Shown here: positions 34,533 through 42,298 of the stretch, in pieces
Numbering within the stretch: the first letter of the stretch is position 1
Layout: each line of letters starts with the position of its first letter
Source: JARRPM01 sp963765545
Lineage (GTDB): Bacteria > Pseudomonadota > Gammaproteobacteria > Pseudomonadales > Halieaceae
DNA length: 64,000 nt
Direction: 5' to 3'
Assembly: GCA_963765545.1 (NCBI GenBank)
Contig: CAVXWW010000009.1
Location: forward strand, 496,001 to 560,000
Translations under genes and position numbers: made by a program
Notes under the pieces: generated by a model
What the model was told of the DNA's origin: nothing
The model's input: the letters and a program-made list of their open reading frames with translations, nothing else
Databases searched by the model: none

Positions 34533-35651
34533 ATGGATACAGCAGACGACCTGGCCACTTGCCGCAAGCTGCTGCGCAGCGGCTCACGCTCGTTCCACCT
34601 GGCTTCCTACCTGCTGCCGCGGCCGCTGAGGGATGCGGCCTCAGGGCTCTACGCCTTTTGCCGCGAGGCGGATGATGCAATCGATGAGGGCACTGAGCCG
34701 CTGGCTGCACTGGCGCAGCTGCGGCAGCGGCTCGATGTTCTCTATCGGCGCAACGCGAAGCCCGGGGAGGTTGTTGACAGGGTGTTTGCCGCAGTGGTGG
34801 CACGACACGATTTGCCGCGAGCGCTGCCGGAGGCCCTGCTGGAGGGATTTAGCTGGGATGCCCAGGCGCGCAGCTACGAAGACCTGGACGATGTGATTGA
34901 CTATGCCGTTCGCGTTGCGGGCTCGGTAGGTGTCATGATGGCGGTGCTGATGGGTCGACGGGAACCCGAGGTGCTGGCCCGTGCCGCGGACTTGGGTGTG
35001 GCGATGCAACTGACGAATATCGCCCGGGACGTCGGCGCTGATGCCCGCGCTGGCCGCCTGTACTTACCCCGCAACTGGTTGCGTGAAGCGGCGATCGATC
35101 CCGCCGGCTTCCTCGCTGAACCGATTTACAGCGAGGCGCTGGGCGCAGTGGTCAAGCGGCTGTTGAGCGTGGCTGAGACCCTGTACCGGCGCGCCGACCG
35201 CGGCATCCCACATTTACCTGCACGGGCCCGCCCTGCGATGTATGCAGCCCGCCTGTTGTACGCAGCCATTGGCGATGAGGTGGCACGGCGAGGCTACGAT
35301 TCGGTAGCCTCTCGCAGTGTGGTGCCGGCGGCAGCCAAGAGTCGCCTGCTGTTGCAGGTACCCGCGCTGATGGCAGTGCCGGCTTGTGCGCTGCACGAAC
35401 CGGTACTGCCGCAGGCAAACTATCTGGTGGAAGCCGTGCGCATGCAGCCCGCCTCGCCACAGCGAATACCTGTGAAGCAGGGTCCATTGGTAAGAGCGGA
35501 ACGCAATATCAGCTGGGTATTGGATCTGTTCGTGGCACTGGAGCACCGGGAGCGACGACAGCTCAGCTCCCCTTGCCTGGCACGCTCAGGGCAGGGCAGG
35601 TTGAATCCCGGGCAGGCTATGACCGGGGCTACCCCCGGCGAGGCATCCTGA
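34533..35651 (+). CDS. crtB: Phytoene synthase
   Basis: A 372-residue squalene/phytoene synthase. The first Asp-rich motif is in YAFCREADDAIDEG (about residues 43-56) and the second in LTNIARDVGADARAGRLYLP (about 160-180). It condenses two geranylgeranyl diphosphates to phytoene. ATG 34533 was chosen because conservation starts there, shortly after the crtI stop. The last 23 bp overlap the 3' end of crtC on the other strand, a tail-to-tail overlap without a terminator. Confidence 0.93.
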   Translation: MDTADDLATCRKLLRSGSRSFHLASYLLPRPLRDAASGLYAFCREADDAIDEGTEPLAALAQLRQRLDVLYRRNAKPGEVVDRVFAAVVARHDLPRALPEALLEGFSWDAQARSYEDLDDVIDYAVRVAGSVGVMMAVLMGRREPEVLARAADLGVAMQLTNIARDVGADARAGRLYLPRNWLREAAIDPAGFLAEPIYSEALGAVVKRLLSVAETLYRRADRGIPHLPARARPAMYAARLLYAAIGDEVARRGYDSVASRSVVPAAAKSRLLLQVPALMAVPACALHEPVLPQANYLVEAVRMQPASPQRIPVKQGPLVRAERNISWVLDLFVALEHRERRQLSSPCLARSGQGRLNPGQAMTGATPGEAS

Positions 35652-36600
35652 AGGGCAGCAGGCTTTGCACCCAGCGCCGACCGAATCGCTGCAGGGACAG
35701 GCTTTCATGCACGGCGGTAACTTTCTCCCCAAATAGTCTCGCATCCAGTAGGGAGCGCGTATAGAAGGGCGTGTCTTCCAGCGTCCGCTGCACCCTGACC
35801 ACGGGATCGCCTGGTTCTGCACCCGTGCCACGCGGGACCCTCCACACTGGTCCATGTGGCAAGGTCGCCGGCGGCGGGGGTGGCAGTGACTCAACCCGAC
35901 CCTGTGGGTCGAAGCGTAATGCCAGTGACCTGGCAGGCTGCCCCAGAGGAAAGGTGTTGTATAAAACGCCGCATCGGCTGTTGCGCAAGGTTGCGCGCGA
36001 CCAGTTCCAGTGGTGAAACCCCTGCTCCAGCGGCTCATTGCCGCAGTTACTGTCGCAATATGCGCTGCCCTTCCAGCCCAGTTGCGGGCTTTCCATGCAC
36101 ACCTCTACCCGCGCCACCGGAGCGAGCGGGCGCCAGCGATGGTTGCCTTGCGCATCCAGCGCGAAGTCACAGTTGGTAAGAGTCCCGGTTTGCAGGCGTA
36201 CCTGGCCGCGCAGTCGTGAGGGCAGCGGTACGGTGACTTCGTCGATGTCGATGATGAGTTGGTCGCCCAGCCAGCGCAGCGCACTGGGGCCGATCTGCAA
36301 CTGCTGGGAGCTGCGCTGCACGGCATCGGCACCGCGCTCTGTAAGCGCCCAACGCTTGCCGCGCGGGCTATAGAGCACTGCGTTCAGCGCACAGTAGTTC
36401 TCAGGATCAGTAACCCCGCGCCGGCGCGCCGCGGCATAATAGGGGGAGAAGACACTGCCGATGAAGGCGATGATGGTTAGCGCGTAACGCCCGTCATCGC
36501 TCAGGGCGTCAACATACCACCAGAGGTAACCACCCGGGACGACGGCCTGGGCAAAGTCAGGTCCCGCAGCAGGCTCTTGGCTGCCAGTCGCCCGGACAAT
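35629..36600 (-). CDS. crtC: Hydroxyneurosporene synthase (carotenoid 1,2-hydratase), start codon unclear
   Basis: The conserved part runs from VPGGYLWWYVDALSDDGRY through IAFIGSVFSPYYAAARRRG, CALNAVLYSPRGKRWALTER to FHHWNWSRATLRNSRCGVLY and the end at 35629, matching CrtC. It adds water to the 1,2 double bond of neurosporene/lycopene. The expected start, about 15-20 codons before VPGGY, contains no ATG, GTG or TTG; ATT 36600 is the best placed rare start. The nearest ATG (36849) would add some 80 residues encoded in the alternate frame of crtD. It overlaps crtD by about 100 bp. Confidence 0.85.
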   Translation of the reverse strand: MVRATGSQEPAAGPDFAQAVVPGGYLWWYVDALSDDGRYALTIIAFIGSVFSPYYAAARRRGVTDPENYCALNAVLYSPRGKRWALTERGADAVQRSSQQLQIGPSALRWLGDQLIIDIDEVTVPLPSRLRGQVRLQTGTLTNCDFALDAQGNHRWRPLAPVARVEVCMESPQLGWKGSAYCDSNCGNEPLEQGFHHWNWSRATLRNSRCGVLYNTFPLGQPARSLALRFDPQGRVESLPPPPPATLPHGPVWRVPRGTGAEPGDPVVRVQRTLEDTPFYTRSLLDARLFGEKVTAVHESLSLQRFGRRWVQSLLPFRMPRRG

Positions 36601-38048
36601 GCCGCCATCGGCAGCCCTGGACCCGGGTGCACACCGCCTCCCGCCAGATACAGTCCCGGGATCCTGCTGCGTGCCCCCGGACGAGTGAAGCTCGCCCGCC
36701 AGCCGTGACTGGCCTGTCCGTAGAGCGCCCCTCCGGTTGCCGGAAATCTCCGGGCAAAGTCGTTCGGAGTTGTCACCACCGCCTGTTCCGGGCGGTACTT
36801 CAGTTGCAGGCCGCTGTCGGCCAGTTGCTGGAAAGCGCGGCTGGCGCATAAGTCTATCTCTCTTGTGTCAAAGTCATAGTGGTCGCCAATGGCAGGTGCA
36901 TTGACCAGGCACAGCAGTCGCTCGCGGGTCTGATCTGGCGAATCCTCATCTGCGCGCCGATCCTGTGCGCATACATAAACGGTCGGTTCCTGCGGCAGGG
37001 TGCGCCGCAGCAGCAAGTCGTCGAATTCACGGCGGTAATCACTGCTGAAAAATACATTGTGGTGACTGAGCTCGAAGCCATCCACCTGCGCGTGCACACA
37101 CCAGGTCACCGCGGACAGGGAGCGCTGGGCAACCCGCAGTGGCCTGACCGCCTTTGCTGCCGCAGCGCCGAACAAGCCTTCGCCCAATGCAGCTGGATCA
37201 GCATTGCAGATCACCGCGCTGCAGGCGTGTTGCCTTCCGTCCGCGGTTCTCACGTTGCTGCACCTGCCGCCCTGCAGGCCGATATCTTCAATCTCTGCAT
37301 TGAAGTGAAACCTGACGCCCCGGGACTCAGCCAGTTGCTGCATGGCTGTTGCCAGACTTTGCATACCACCGGTAAGCGTCCACACCCCTTCCTGTTCCAC
37401 GTGGGAGATCAGCATCAGGGTTGCAGGTGCCAGGAAGGGAGACGAGCCGCAATAGGTGGCGTAGCGGCCAAACAGTTGCTGTAGCCGTGGATCCCGGAAA
37501 TGCCGCTGCAATGCCTGCCAGAGCCCGCCGAATGGCTGAATCTGACCTAGTCCTGAAAGGCCGGCCGCCGCAACCCGGGCGCTCAAGCTGAGCGGGTTGG
37601 GGCGCTGGGCCCGCAGAAAGGGCGCCTCCAGGGTGCGATAGGTCTTGCCCGCCTGTGCACAGAATGCCTGATAGCGACGGCTTTCAGCGGCACCGGCAAA
37701 ATCGCCGATAGCGGCAATTGTGCGTTCGCGGTCGGCGTACAGGTCCAGCTGCTGGTCACTGCCCCAGGAGTGTCGCGCCAGCAGTGTCGCCGGCTGGGCC
37801 TGCAGCTGCTGGTCGAAACTGCTGCCGATTTCCGCAAACAATTCTTCGAACACCCAGCGCATGGTGAAAACGGTCGGTCCCGAGTCGATGCTGGTACCGT
37901 CCACAATGGCTTGACGCAGCTTGCCGCCGGCGCTGTCTGCCCGCTCGAAAACCTCGACATCCAAACCTCTGGAGGCCAACAACAGAGCGGCGCTGAGCCC
38001 GCCGATTCCGGCTCCGATAACGGCTATTGGCAGGTCGCGCTTGGGCAT
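36501..38048 (-). CDS. crtD: Methoxyneurosporene (hydroxyneurosporene) dehydrogenase
   Basis: A 515-residue CrtI-family flavoprotein: AVIGAGIGGLSAALLLASRG at the N-terminus, then VEVFERADSAGGKLRQAIVD, and GLYLAGGGVHPGPGLPMAAL near the C-terminus. SIDSGPTVFTMRWVFEELF and adjacency to crtC mark it as CrtD rather than CrtI. It introduces the 3,4 double bond in the spirilloxanthin branch. It is divergent from crtE across 112 bp with tandem operators, which probably control both directions. Confidence 0.92.
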   Translation of the reverse strand: MPKRDLPIAVIGAGIGGLSAALLLASRGLDVEVFERADSAGGKLRQAIVDGTSIDSGPTVFTMRWVFEELFAEIGSSFDQQLQAQPATLLARHSWGSDQQLDLYADRERTIAAIGDFAGAAESRRYQAFCAQAGKTYRTLEAPFLRAQRPNPLSLSARVAAAGLSGLGQIQPFGGLWQALQRHFRDPRLQQLFGRYATYCGSSPFLAPATLMLISHVEQEGVWTLTGGMQSLATAMQQLAESRGVRFHFNAEIEDIGLQGGRCSNVRTADGRQHACSAVICNADPAALGEGLFGAAAAKAVRPLRVAQRSLSAVTWCVHAQVDGFELSHHNVFFSSDYRREFDDLLLRRTLPQEPTVYVCAQDRRADEDSPDQTRERLLCLVNAPAIGDHYDFDTREIDLCASRAFQQLADSGLQLKYRPEQAVVTTPNDFARRFPATGGALYGQASHGWRASFTRPGARSRIPGLYLAGGGVHPGPGLPMAALSGRLAAKSLLRDLTLPRPSSRVVTSGGMLTP

Positions 38049-38099
38049 CGAAGGGCTTAACTCTGGAAAAAAATGTCAGACTTGCTTGTATTATAGTGG

Positions 38100-38143
38100 T
38101 GTCTAACATAAATTACACCTAATAGTGTCAATATAGATTAACA
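38100..38143. promoter_or_regulatory. Tandem PpsR/CrtJ-type operator between crtD and crtE
   Basis: Palindromes at 38100-38117 (tgtctaacataaattaca) and 38126-38143 (tgtcaatatagattaaca), both TGT-N12-ACA and 8 bp apart. They lie in the middle of the 112-bp crtD-crtE intergenic region, so one repressor-bound pair could silence both the crtDC and crtEF units. crtE has a clear ggaggt ribosome binding site right after the second palindrome. Confidence 0.8.
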
Positions 38144-38160
38144 CCTGGGAGGTCAGGGCG

Positions 38161-39039
38161 ATGCATCAGAGCGAGACAGATTTCGAAAGCCTACTGGAGG
38201 CATTGGTGGACCGGGCCGCTGACCCGCGGTGTCCGCCTCTGCTGGGCGCTGCGTTACGCTATGCGGTTTTTCCTGGAGGTGCCCGGGTCAGGCCGCAGCT
38301 CTGTACGGCAGTGGCCGCGGCCAATAAGGGCGAGGACCCGATTCTGGTTGCCGCTGCTGCGGCGGGAATTGAACTGCTGCATTGTGCGTCGCTGGTGCAC
38401 GACGACCTGCCGTGTTTCGATGCCGCTGGAGAGCGGCGCGGAAAACCCTCTGTGCACAGGGTTTTTGGTGAACAGGTGGCCCTGCTCTGCGGTGATGCGC
38501 TGATCGTGGCGGCCTTTGAAGGGCTTGCCCACGCAACGCCGAAAGCGCAGCACCCCGAGCGCCTGGCCGCGCTGATAACACTGGTCGCGTGCGGCGTGGG
38601 AGCGCCATCTGGCATCGCCGCTGGTCAGGCCTGGGAGAGTGAACCCTGGGTCGATGTCGGACTGTATCACCGGGCCAAGACCGGGGCGCTGTTTGTTGCG
38701 TCTACGTGTGCGGGGGCTGCCGCAGCGGGCGTCGAAGTTGAGCCCTGGCGGCAGTTGGGTGAGAGTATAGGCGAGGCCTATCAGGTGGCCGATGATATTC
38801 TCGATGCGACCGCCAGTGAAGCTCAAGTGGGAAAGCCGGTGGGCCGCGACGCGGTGCTGGACCGACCGAACGCAGTCATTACATCCGGCCTGGACGGTGC
38901 TGTGGTGCGCCTCAAACAACTCGTTGAGGAGAGCCTCAGCGTTATACCTGGATGTCCGGGGCGGGAAATGTTGCAGGGCCTGGTGCTTGCGCAGTCCAAG
39001 CGTTTCCTGCCAGCGAGGCTTGGTCGCCACGCCGCGTAG
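38161..39039 (+). CDS. crtE: Geranylgeranyl diphosphate synthase
   Basis: A 292-residue trans-prenyltransferase. The first Asp-rich motif is HDDLPCFDAAGERRGKPSVH (DDxxxxD, residues about 81-87), and the second VADDILDATASE (about 208-220); PGGARVRPQL near residue 40 holds the diphosphate-binding Arg. The product feeds carotenoid synthesis and the phytyl/geranylgeranyl tail of bacteriochlorophyll. It starts at ATG 38161 after a ggaggt site; crtF begins 13 bp after its stop. Confidence 0.93.
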   Translation: MHQSETDFESLLEALVDRAADPRCPPLLGAALRYAVFPGGARVRPQLCTAVAAANKGEDPILVAAAAAGIELLHCASLVHDDLPCFDAAGERRGKPSVHRVFGEQVALLCGDALIVAAFEGLAHATPKAQHPERLAALITLVACGVGAPSGIAAGQAWESEPWVDVGLYHRAKTGALFVASTCAGAAAAGVEVEPWRQLGESIGEAYQVADDILDATASEAQVGKPVGRDAVLDRPNAVITSGLDGAVVRLKQLVEESLSVIPGCPGREMLQGLVLAQSKRFLPARLGRHAA

Positions 39040-39052
39040 GGGTCACGCAATC

Positions 39053-40207
39053 ATGTCAGCGCCGCTGGACTGTGTGCAAAATACCGAGGATGTCCACGTC
39101 CCCGTCAGGGGGATAACCGAGCGCTGGTTGCGGCTGAGAGACCGCATGCTGGCCAGCCCGAAGTTCCAGCGCTGGGCCGCCCGCTTCTACCTTACCCGCC
39201 CGATCGCACGCCACCGTGCGCGGGAACTCTTTGATATCACCGCAGGATTTGTCTACTCCCAGGTGCTGTTTGCCTGCGTTCAACTGGGTCTGCTGGAGCG
39301 CTTGTATGCTGGACCCCTGTCGCTCAAGGACATCGCCACTGCCTGTAAGCTGCCGCTGGAGCCGACCGCCCGACTGCTGGCGGCTGCTGCCCCTTTGCGG
39401 CTGGTGCAGGAACGTGGGAACGGCTGTTACGGGCTGGGCGATCTCGGCGCGGCACTGCTTGGCAATCCAGCGGTGGCAAAGATGGTGAGCCACCACGCTT
39501 TGCTCTACGCCGACCTGGCAGACCCGGTGGCGCTCCTTCAGGACCGCAGCGCTGCGCGGCTGGCGGGGTTCTGGCCCTACGCAGGTAGTGCGGGCGAGCA
39601 GGCGCCGGCGGCCAGTGCCGGGGTCTATTCCGATTTGATGTCCGCGTCCCAGGCACTGATCGCCGACGATATCCTCAACGCCTGCTCTTTGCAGCCCTAT
39701 CGGCATCTGCTGGACATTGCCGGCGGGGATGGCGCGTTCAGCGCTGCGGCCCTGGCCCGCTGGCCTCAGTTGCGGGCGACAGTTTTTGAATTACCAGTGG
39801 TGGCCGAACGGGCTCAGCAACGCTTTGCGCGTGGCGGGTTGGAGACGCGAGGGCAGGTGGTTGCTGGCAATATCTGGCGCGAATCCGTGCCCCCGGGAGC
39901 CGATGTAGTGAGTCTTATCCGGGTACTCCACGATCACGATGACGATGCTGTTGCAGTGCTGCTTGGCGCTGTGCGCCGTGCGCTGCCCGCAGGGGGGCGC
40001 CTGCTGATTGCCGAACCGATGGCGGCCACCGGGGGTGCGGAGCCGGTGGCGACCTATTTCAGTATGTACCTGTGGGCGATGGGTAGCGGCCGCCCGAGAT
40101 CCGTCACTGAGCTGAAGCAATTATTGAGTGCCGCGGGCTTTTCCAGGTGTCGGGAGTTAGCTACAAGCCGGCCGCTGCTGGTGCGGATGCTCATTGCCGA
40201 TGTCTAA
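39053..40207 (+). CDS. crtF: Demethylspheroidene/hydroxycarotenoid O-methyltransferase
   Basis: A 384-residue SAM-dependent methyltransferase with a dimerisation domain (RHRARELFDITAGFVYSQVL, then VQLGLLERLYAGPLSLKDIA) and a catalytic domain (HLLDIAGGDGAFSAAALARW, VSLIRVLHDHDDDAVAVLLG, GGRLLIAEPMAATGG). CrtF methylates the 1-hydroxyl of carotenoids to give methoxy groups as in spirilloxanthin. ATG 39053 was chosen where conservation starts; the frame extends into crtE. The first bchC operator begins at the base after its stop. Confidence 0.9.
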   Translation: MSAPLDCVQNTEDVHVPVRGITERWLRLRDRMLASPKFQRWAARFYLTRPIARHRARELFDITAGFVYSQVLFACVQLGLLERLYAGPLSLKDIATACKLPLEPTARLLAAAAPLRLVQERGNGCYGLGDLGAALLGNPAVAKMVSHHALLYADLADPVALLQDRSAARLAGFWPYAGSAGEQAPAASAGVYSDLMSASQALIADDILNACSLQPYRHLLDIAGGDGAFSAAALARWPQLRATVFELPVVAERAQQRFARGGLETRGQVVAGNIWRESVPPGADVVSLIRVLHDHDDDAVAVLLGAVRRALPAGGRLLIAEPMAATGGAEPVATYFSMYLWAMGSGRPRSVTELKQLLSAAGFSRCRELATSRPLLVRMLIADV

Positions 40208-40251
40208 TGTAAAATAAACTTGACAATATACAATGTAAATATAATATTACA
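40208..40251. promoter_or_regulatory. bchC promoter with tandem PpsR/CrtJ-type operator
   Basis: Palindromes 40208-40225 (tgtaaaataaacttgaca) and 40234-40251 (tgtaaatataatattaca), TGT-N12-ACA and 8 bp apart. A consensus -35 ttgaca (40220-40225) is part of the first palindrome and a -10-like aatatt (40243-40248), 17 bp on, lies in the second, so bound repressor would cover both promoter elements. The same arrangement was described for CrtJ at the bchC promoter of Rhodobacter capsulatus. Confidence 0.82.
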
Positions 40252-40352
40252 CATAGTTGCAAGCGGTTAGATGTAGTGCCCGGGGGATAAACCGCCCAAA
40301 GAGCCACCGAAACAGCGGAGGTTGGGGAGGTTGCCGGAGCACTGGGAGAAAG

Positions 40353-41306
40353 ATGTTGATCGACGAAGTCACAGCAGTAGTGTTCGAGCGACCCGGCGAG
40401 ATGGCCGTGCGGCGTGTCGGCATGCTGGCCCCTACAGAGGGGGATTGCGTTGTCGACATTGAGTGGAGTGGTATCAGCACGGGTACCGAGCGCTTGTTGT
40501 GGACCGGTCGTATGCCGGCATTCCCCGGCCTGGGTTATCCGCTGGTTCCCGGTTACGAGTCTGTAGGTCGGGTGAGCCTTGCGTCTGCAGATAGCGGACT
40601 GCAGCCTGGACAACGTGTTTTTGTGCCGGGCTCCCGTGGTTTCAGCGATGTGCGTGGGCTGTTCGGCGGCACCGCAGAGCGCCTGGTAGTGGCCGCTGAC
40701 CGGCTGTTGCCACTGGATGAATCGCTGGGAGAGGAGGGCATTCTGATGGCCCTCGCTGCCACCGCGTTACATGCAGTTGCGGCCTCTGGAGAGGGGCGCG
40801 CCCCTGAACTCATTGTTGGCCACGGCGTGCTGGGGCGTTTGCTTGCACGCACCGTCATTGCGCTGGGGCACCCCGCGCCATTGGTCTGGGAGACAAACCC
40901 GCAGCGCAGTGGCGAGGCTGCTGGCTACCGGGTATGCACTCCCGCTGAAGACTCCCGCAGGGACTACCGCTGCATCTGCGATGTCAGCGGTGACTCCACA
41001 TTACTGGATAGCCTGATTGAGCGCTTGCAACCGGCTGGCCGGGTTGTGCTGGCCGGTTTCTACGACCAGCCGCTCTCATTCCAGTTTGCAAATGCGTTTA
41101 TTCGCGAACTTGAACTCAAGGTTGCCGCCGAGTGGCAACCCGCCGACCTTCAGCGGGTATCGCAACTGGTCAGCGACGGCAGTCTCTCCCTTGGCGGGTT
41201 AATCAGCCATCACAGTGACGCACTGCAGGCGGAGCCCGCCTACCACACAGCATTTAATGAACCCGGGTGCCTGAAAATGGTTCTCGACTGGAGGTCTGCA
41301 CAATGA
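40353..41306 (+). CDS. bchC: Bacteriochlorophyllide 3-hydroxyethyl dehydrogenase
   Basis: A 317-residue protein of the zinc-type alcohol dehydrogenase fold: VDIEWSGISTGTERLLWTGR and GLGYPLVPGYESVGRV near the N-terminus, and GHGVLGRLLARTVIALGHPA in the Rossmann part. BchC oxidises the 3-(1-hydroxyethyl) group to the acetyl group of bacteriochlorophyllide a. ATG 40353 follows ggagaaag; about 100 bp of leader separate it from the operators. It heads the bchCXYZ-puf transcription unit and overlaps bchX by four bases. Confidence 0.93.
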   Translation: MLIDEVTAVVFERPGEMAVRRVGMLAPTEGDCVVDIEWSGISTGTERLLWTGRMPAFPGLGYPLVPGYESVGRVSLASADSGLQPGQRVFVPGSRGFSDVRGLFGGTAERLVVAADRLLPLDESLGEEGILMALAATALHAVAASGEGRAPELIVGHGVLGRLLARTVIALGHPAPLVWETNPQRSGEAAGYRVCTPAEDSRRDYRCICDVSGDSTLLDSLIERLQPAGRVVLAGFYDQPLSFQFANAFIRELELKVAAEWQPADLQRVSQLVSDGSLSLGGLISHHSDALQAEPAYHTAFNEPGCLKMVLDWRSAQ

Positions 41307-42298
41307 TGGATGTTTCGGTAGCCAGCTATACCCCTGGTGTTATGGAGGCAAGCGACAACACAGATCTGCTGGCCACTTCCGGGGACGCTGCGCCAAAAAC
41401 GCAGATTATCGCCATCTATGGCAAGGGTGGCATTGGCAAGAGTTTCACCCTGGCCAATATGTCCTACATGATGGCGCAGCAGGGCAAAAAAGTGCTGCTG
41501 ATCGGCTGCGATCCCAAGAGTGACACTACCTCATTACTGTTCGGCGGCAAGGCCTGCCCGACCATCATTGAAACATCATCGAGGAAAAAGGCAGCCGGTG
41601 AGCAGGCGCGTATCGAGGATGTCTGCTTCATGCGAGACGGTGTCTTTGCAATGGAACTGGGCGGCCCCGAAGTCGGCCGCGGTTGCGGTGGACGGGGGAT
41701 CATCCACGGATTTGAGACGCTGGAAAAGCTCGGCTTTCACGACTGGGATTTTGACTATGTGTTGCTCGACTTCCTGGGCGATGTGGTCTGCGGAGGATTT
41801 GGTCTGCCGATTGCCCGTGATATGTGCCAGAAGGTGATCGTAGTGGCTTCCAACGATCTGCAATCACTGTACGTGGCCAACAACGTCTGCTCGGCAGTGG
41901 AGTATTTCCGCAAGTTGGGCGGTAACGTCGGTGTCGCCGGCATGGTCACTAACAAGGACGACGGTACCGGAGAAGCCCAGGCTTTCTGCAAGGCGGTAGG
42001 CATTCCCGAACTGGCCGCAATCCCGGCCCACGATGAGATTCGCCGCAAGAGTGCCAACTACGAGATTATCGGCCGACCCGAGGGTACCTGGGGTCCGCTG
42101 TTCTCTGAACTGTCTGCCAATGTCGCAGCGGCGGCGCCCCATCATCCCACACCGCTGACCCAGGACGAGCTGTTGGGTCTGTTCGCCGGCGATGCAGTTG
42201 GTCGGGATGTGGTGCTCAAGCCCGCCAGCCTGGCTGATATGTGTGGATCTGCCGCGGCGACCAAGCCCTCTCTCGAGGTTATCTATGACACGCTATGA
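41303..42298 (+). CDS. bchX: Chlorophyllide a reductase iron protein
   Basis: A 331-residue NifH-like protein. The P-loop is IYGKGGIGKSFTLANMSYMM (about residues 39-58). The cluster cysteines are in VGRGCGGRGIIHGFE and DFLGDVVCGGFGLP. It donates electrons to BchYZ in the reduction of the chlorin B ring that yields bacteriochlorin. ATG 41303 overlaps the bchC stop; a second ATG lies at 41306. The protein shares its fold with BchL in this window but has the BchX-specific N-terminal extension. Confidence 0.95.
   Translation: MMDVSVASYTPGVMEASDNTDLLATSGDAAPKTQIIAIYGKGGIGKSFTLANMSYMMAQQGKKVLLIGCDPKSDTTSLLFGGKACPTIIETSSRKKAAGEQARIEDVCFMRDGVFAMELGGPEVGRGCGGRGIIHGFETLEKLGFHDWDFDYVLLDFLGDVVCGGFGLPIARDMCQKVIVVASNDLQSLYVANNVCSAVEYFRKLGGNVGVAGMVTNKDDGTGEAQAFCKAVGIPELAAIPAHDEIRRKSANYEIIGRPEGTWGPLFSELSANVAAAAPHHPTPLTQDELLGLFAGDAVGRDVVLKPASLADMCGSAAATKPSLEVIYDTL

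Noticed and set aside
36600..36849. Extended N-terminus of CrtC from ATG 36849
   Set aside because: The extra 80 residues are Gly/Arg/Gln-rich, do not resemble CrtC and are the alternate frame of well conserved crtD codons.
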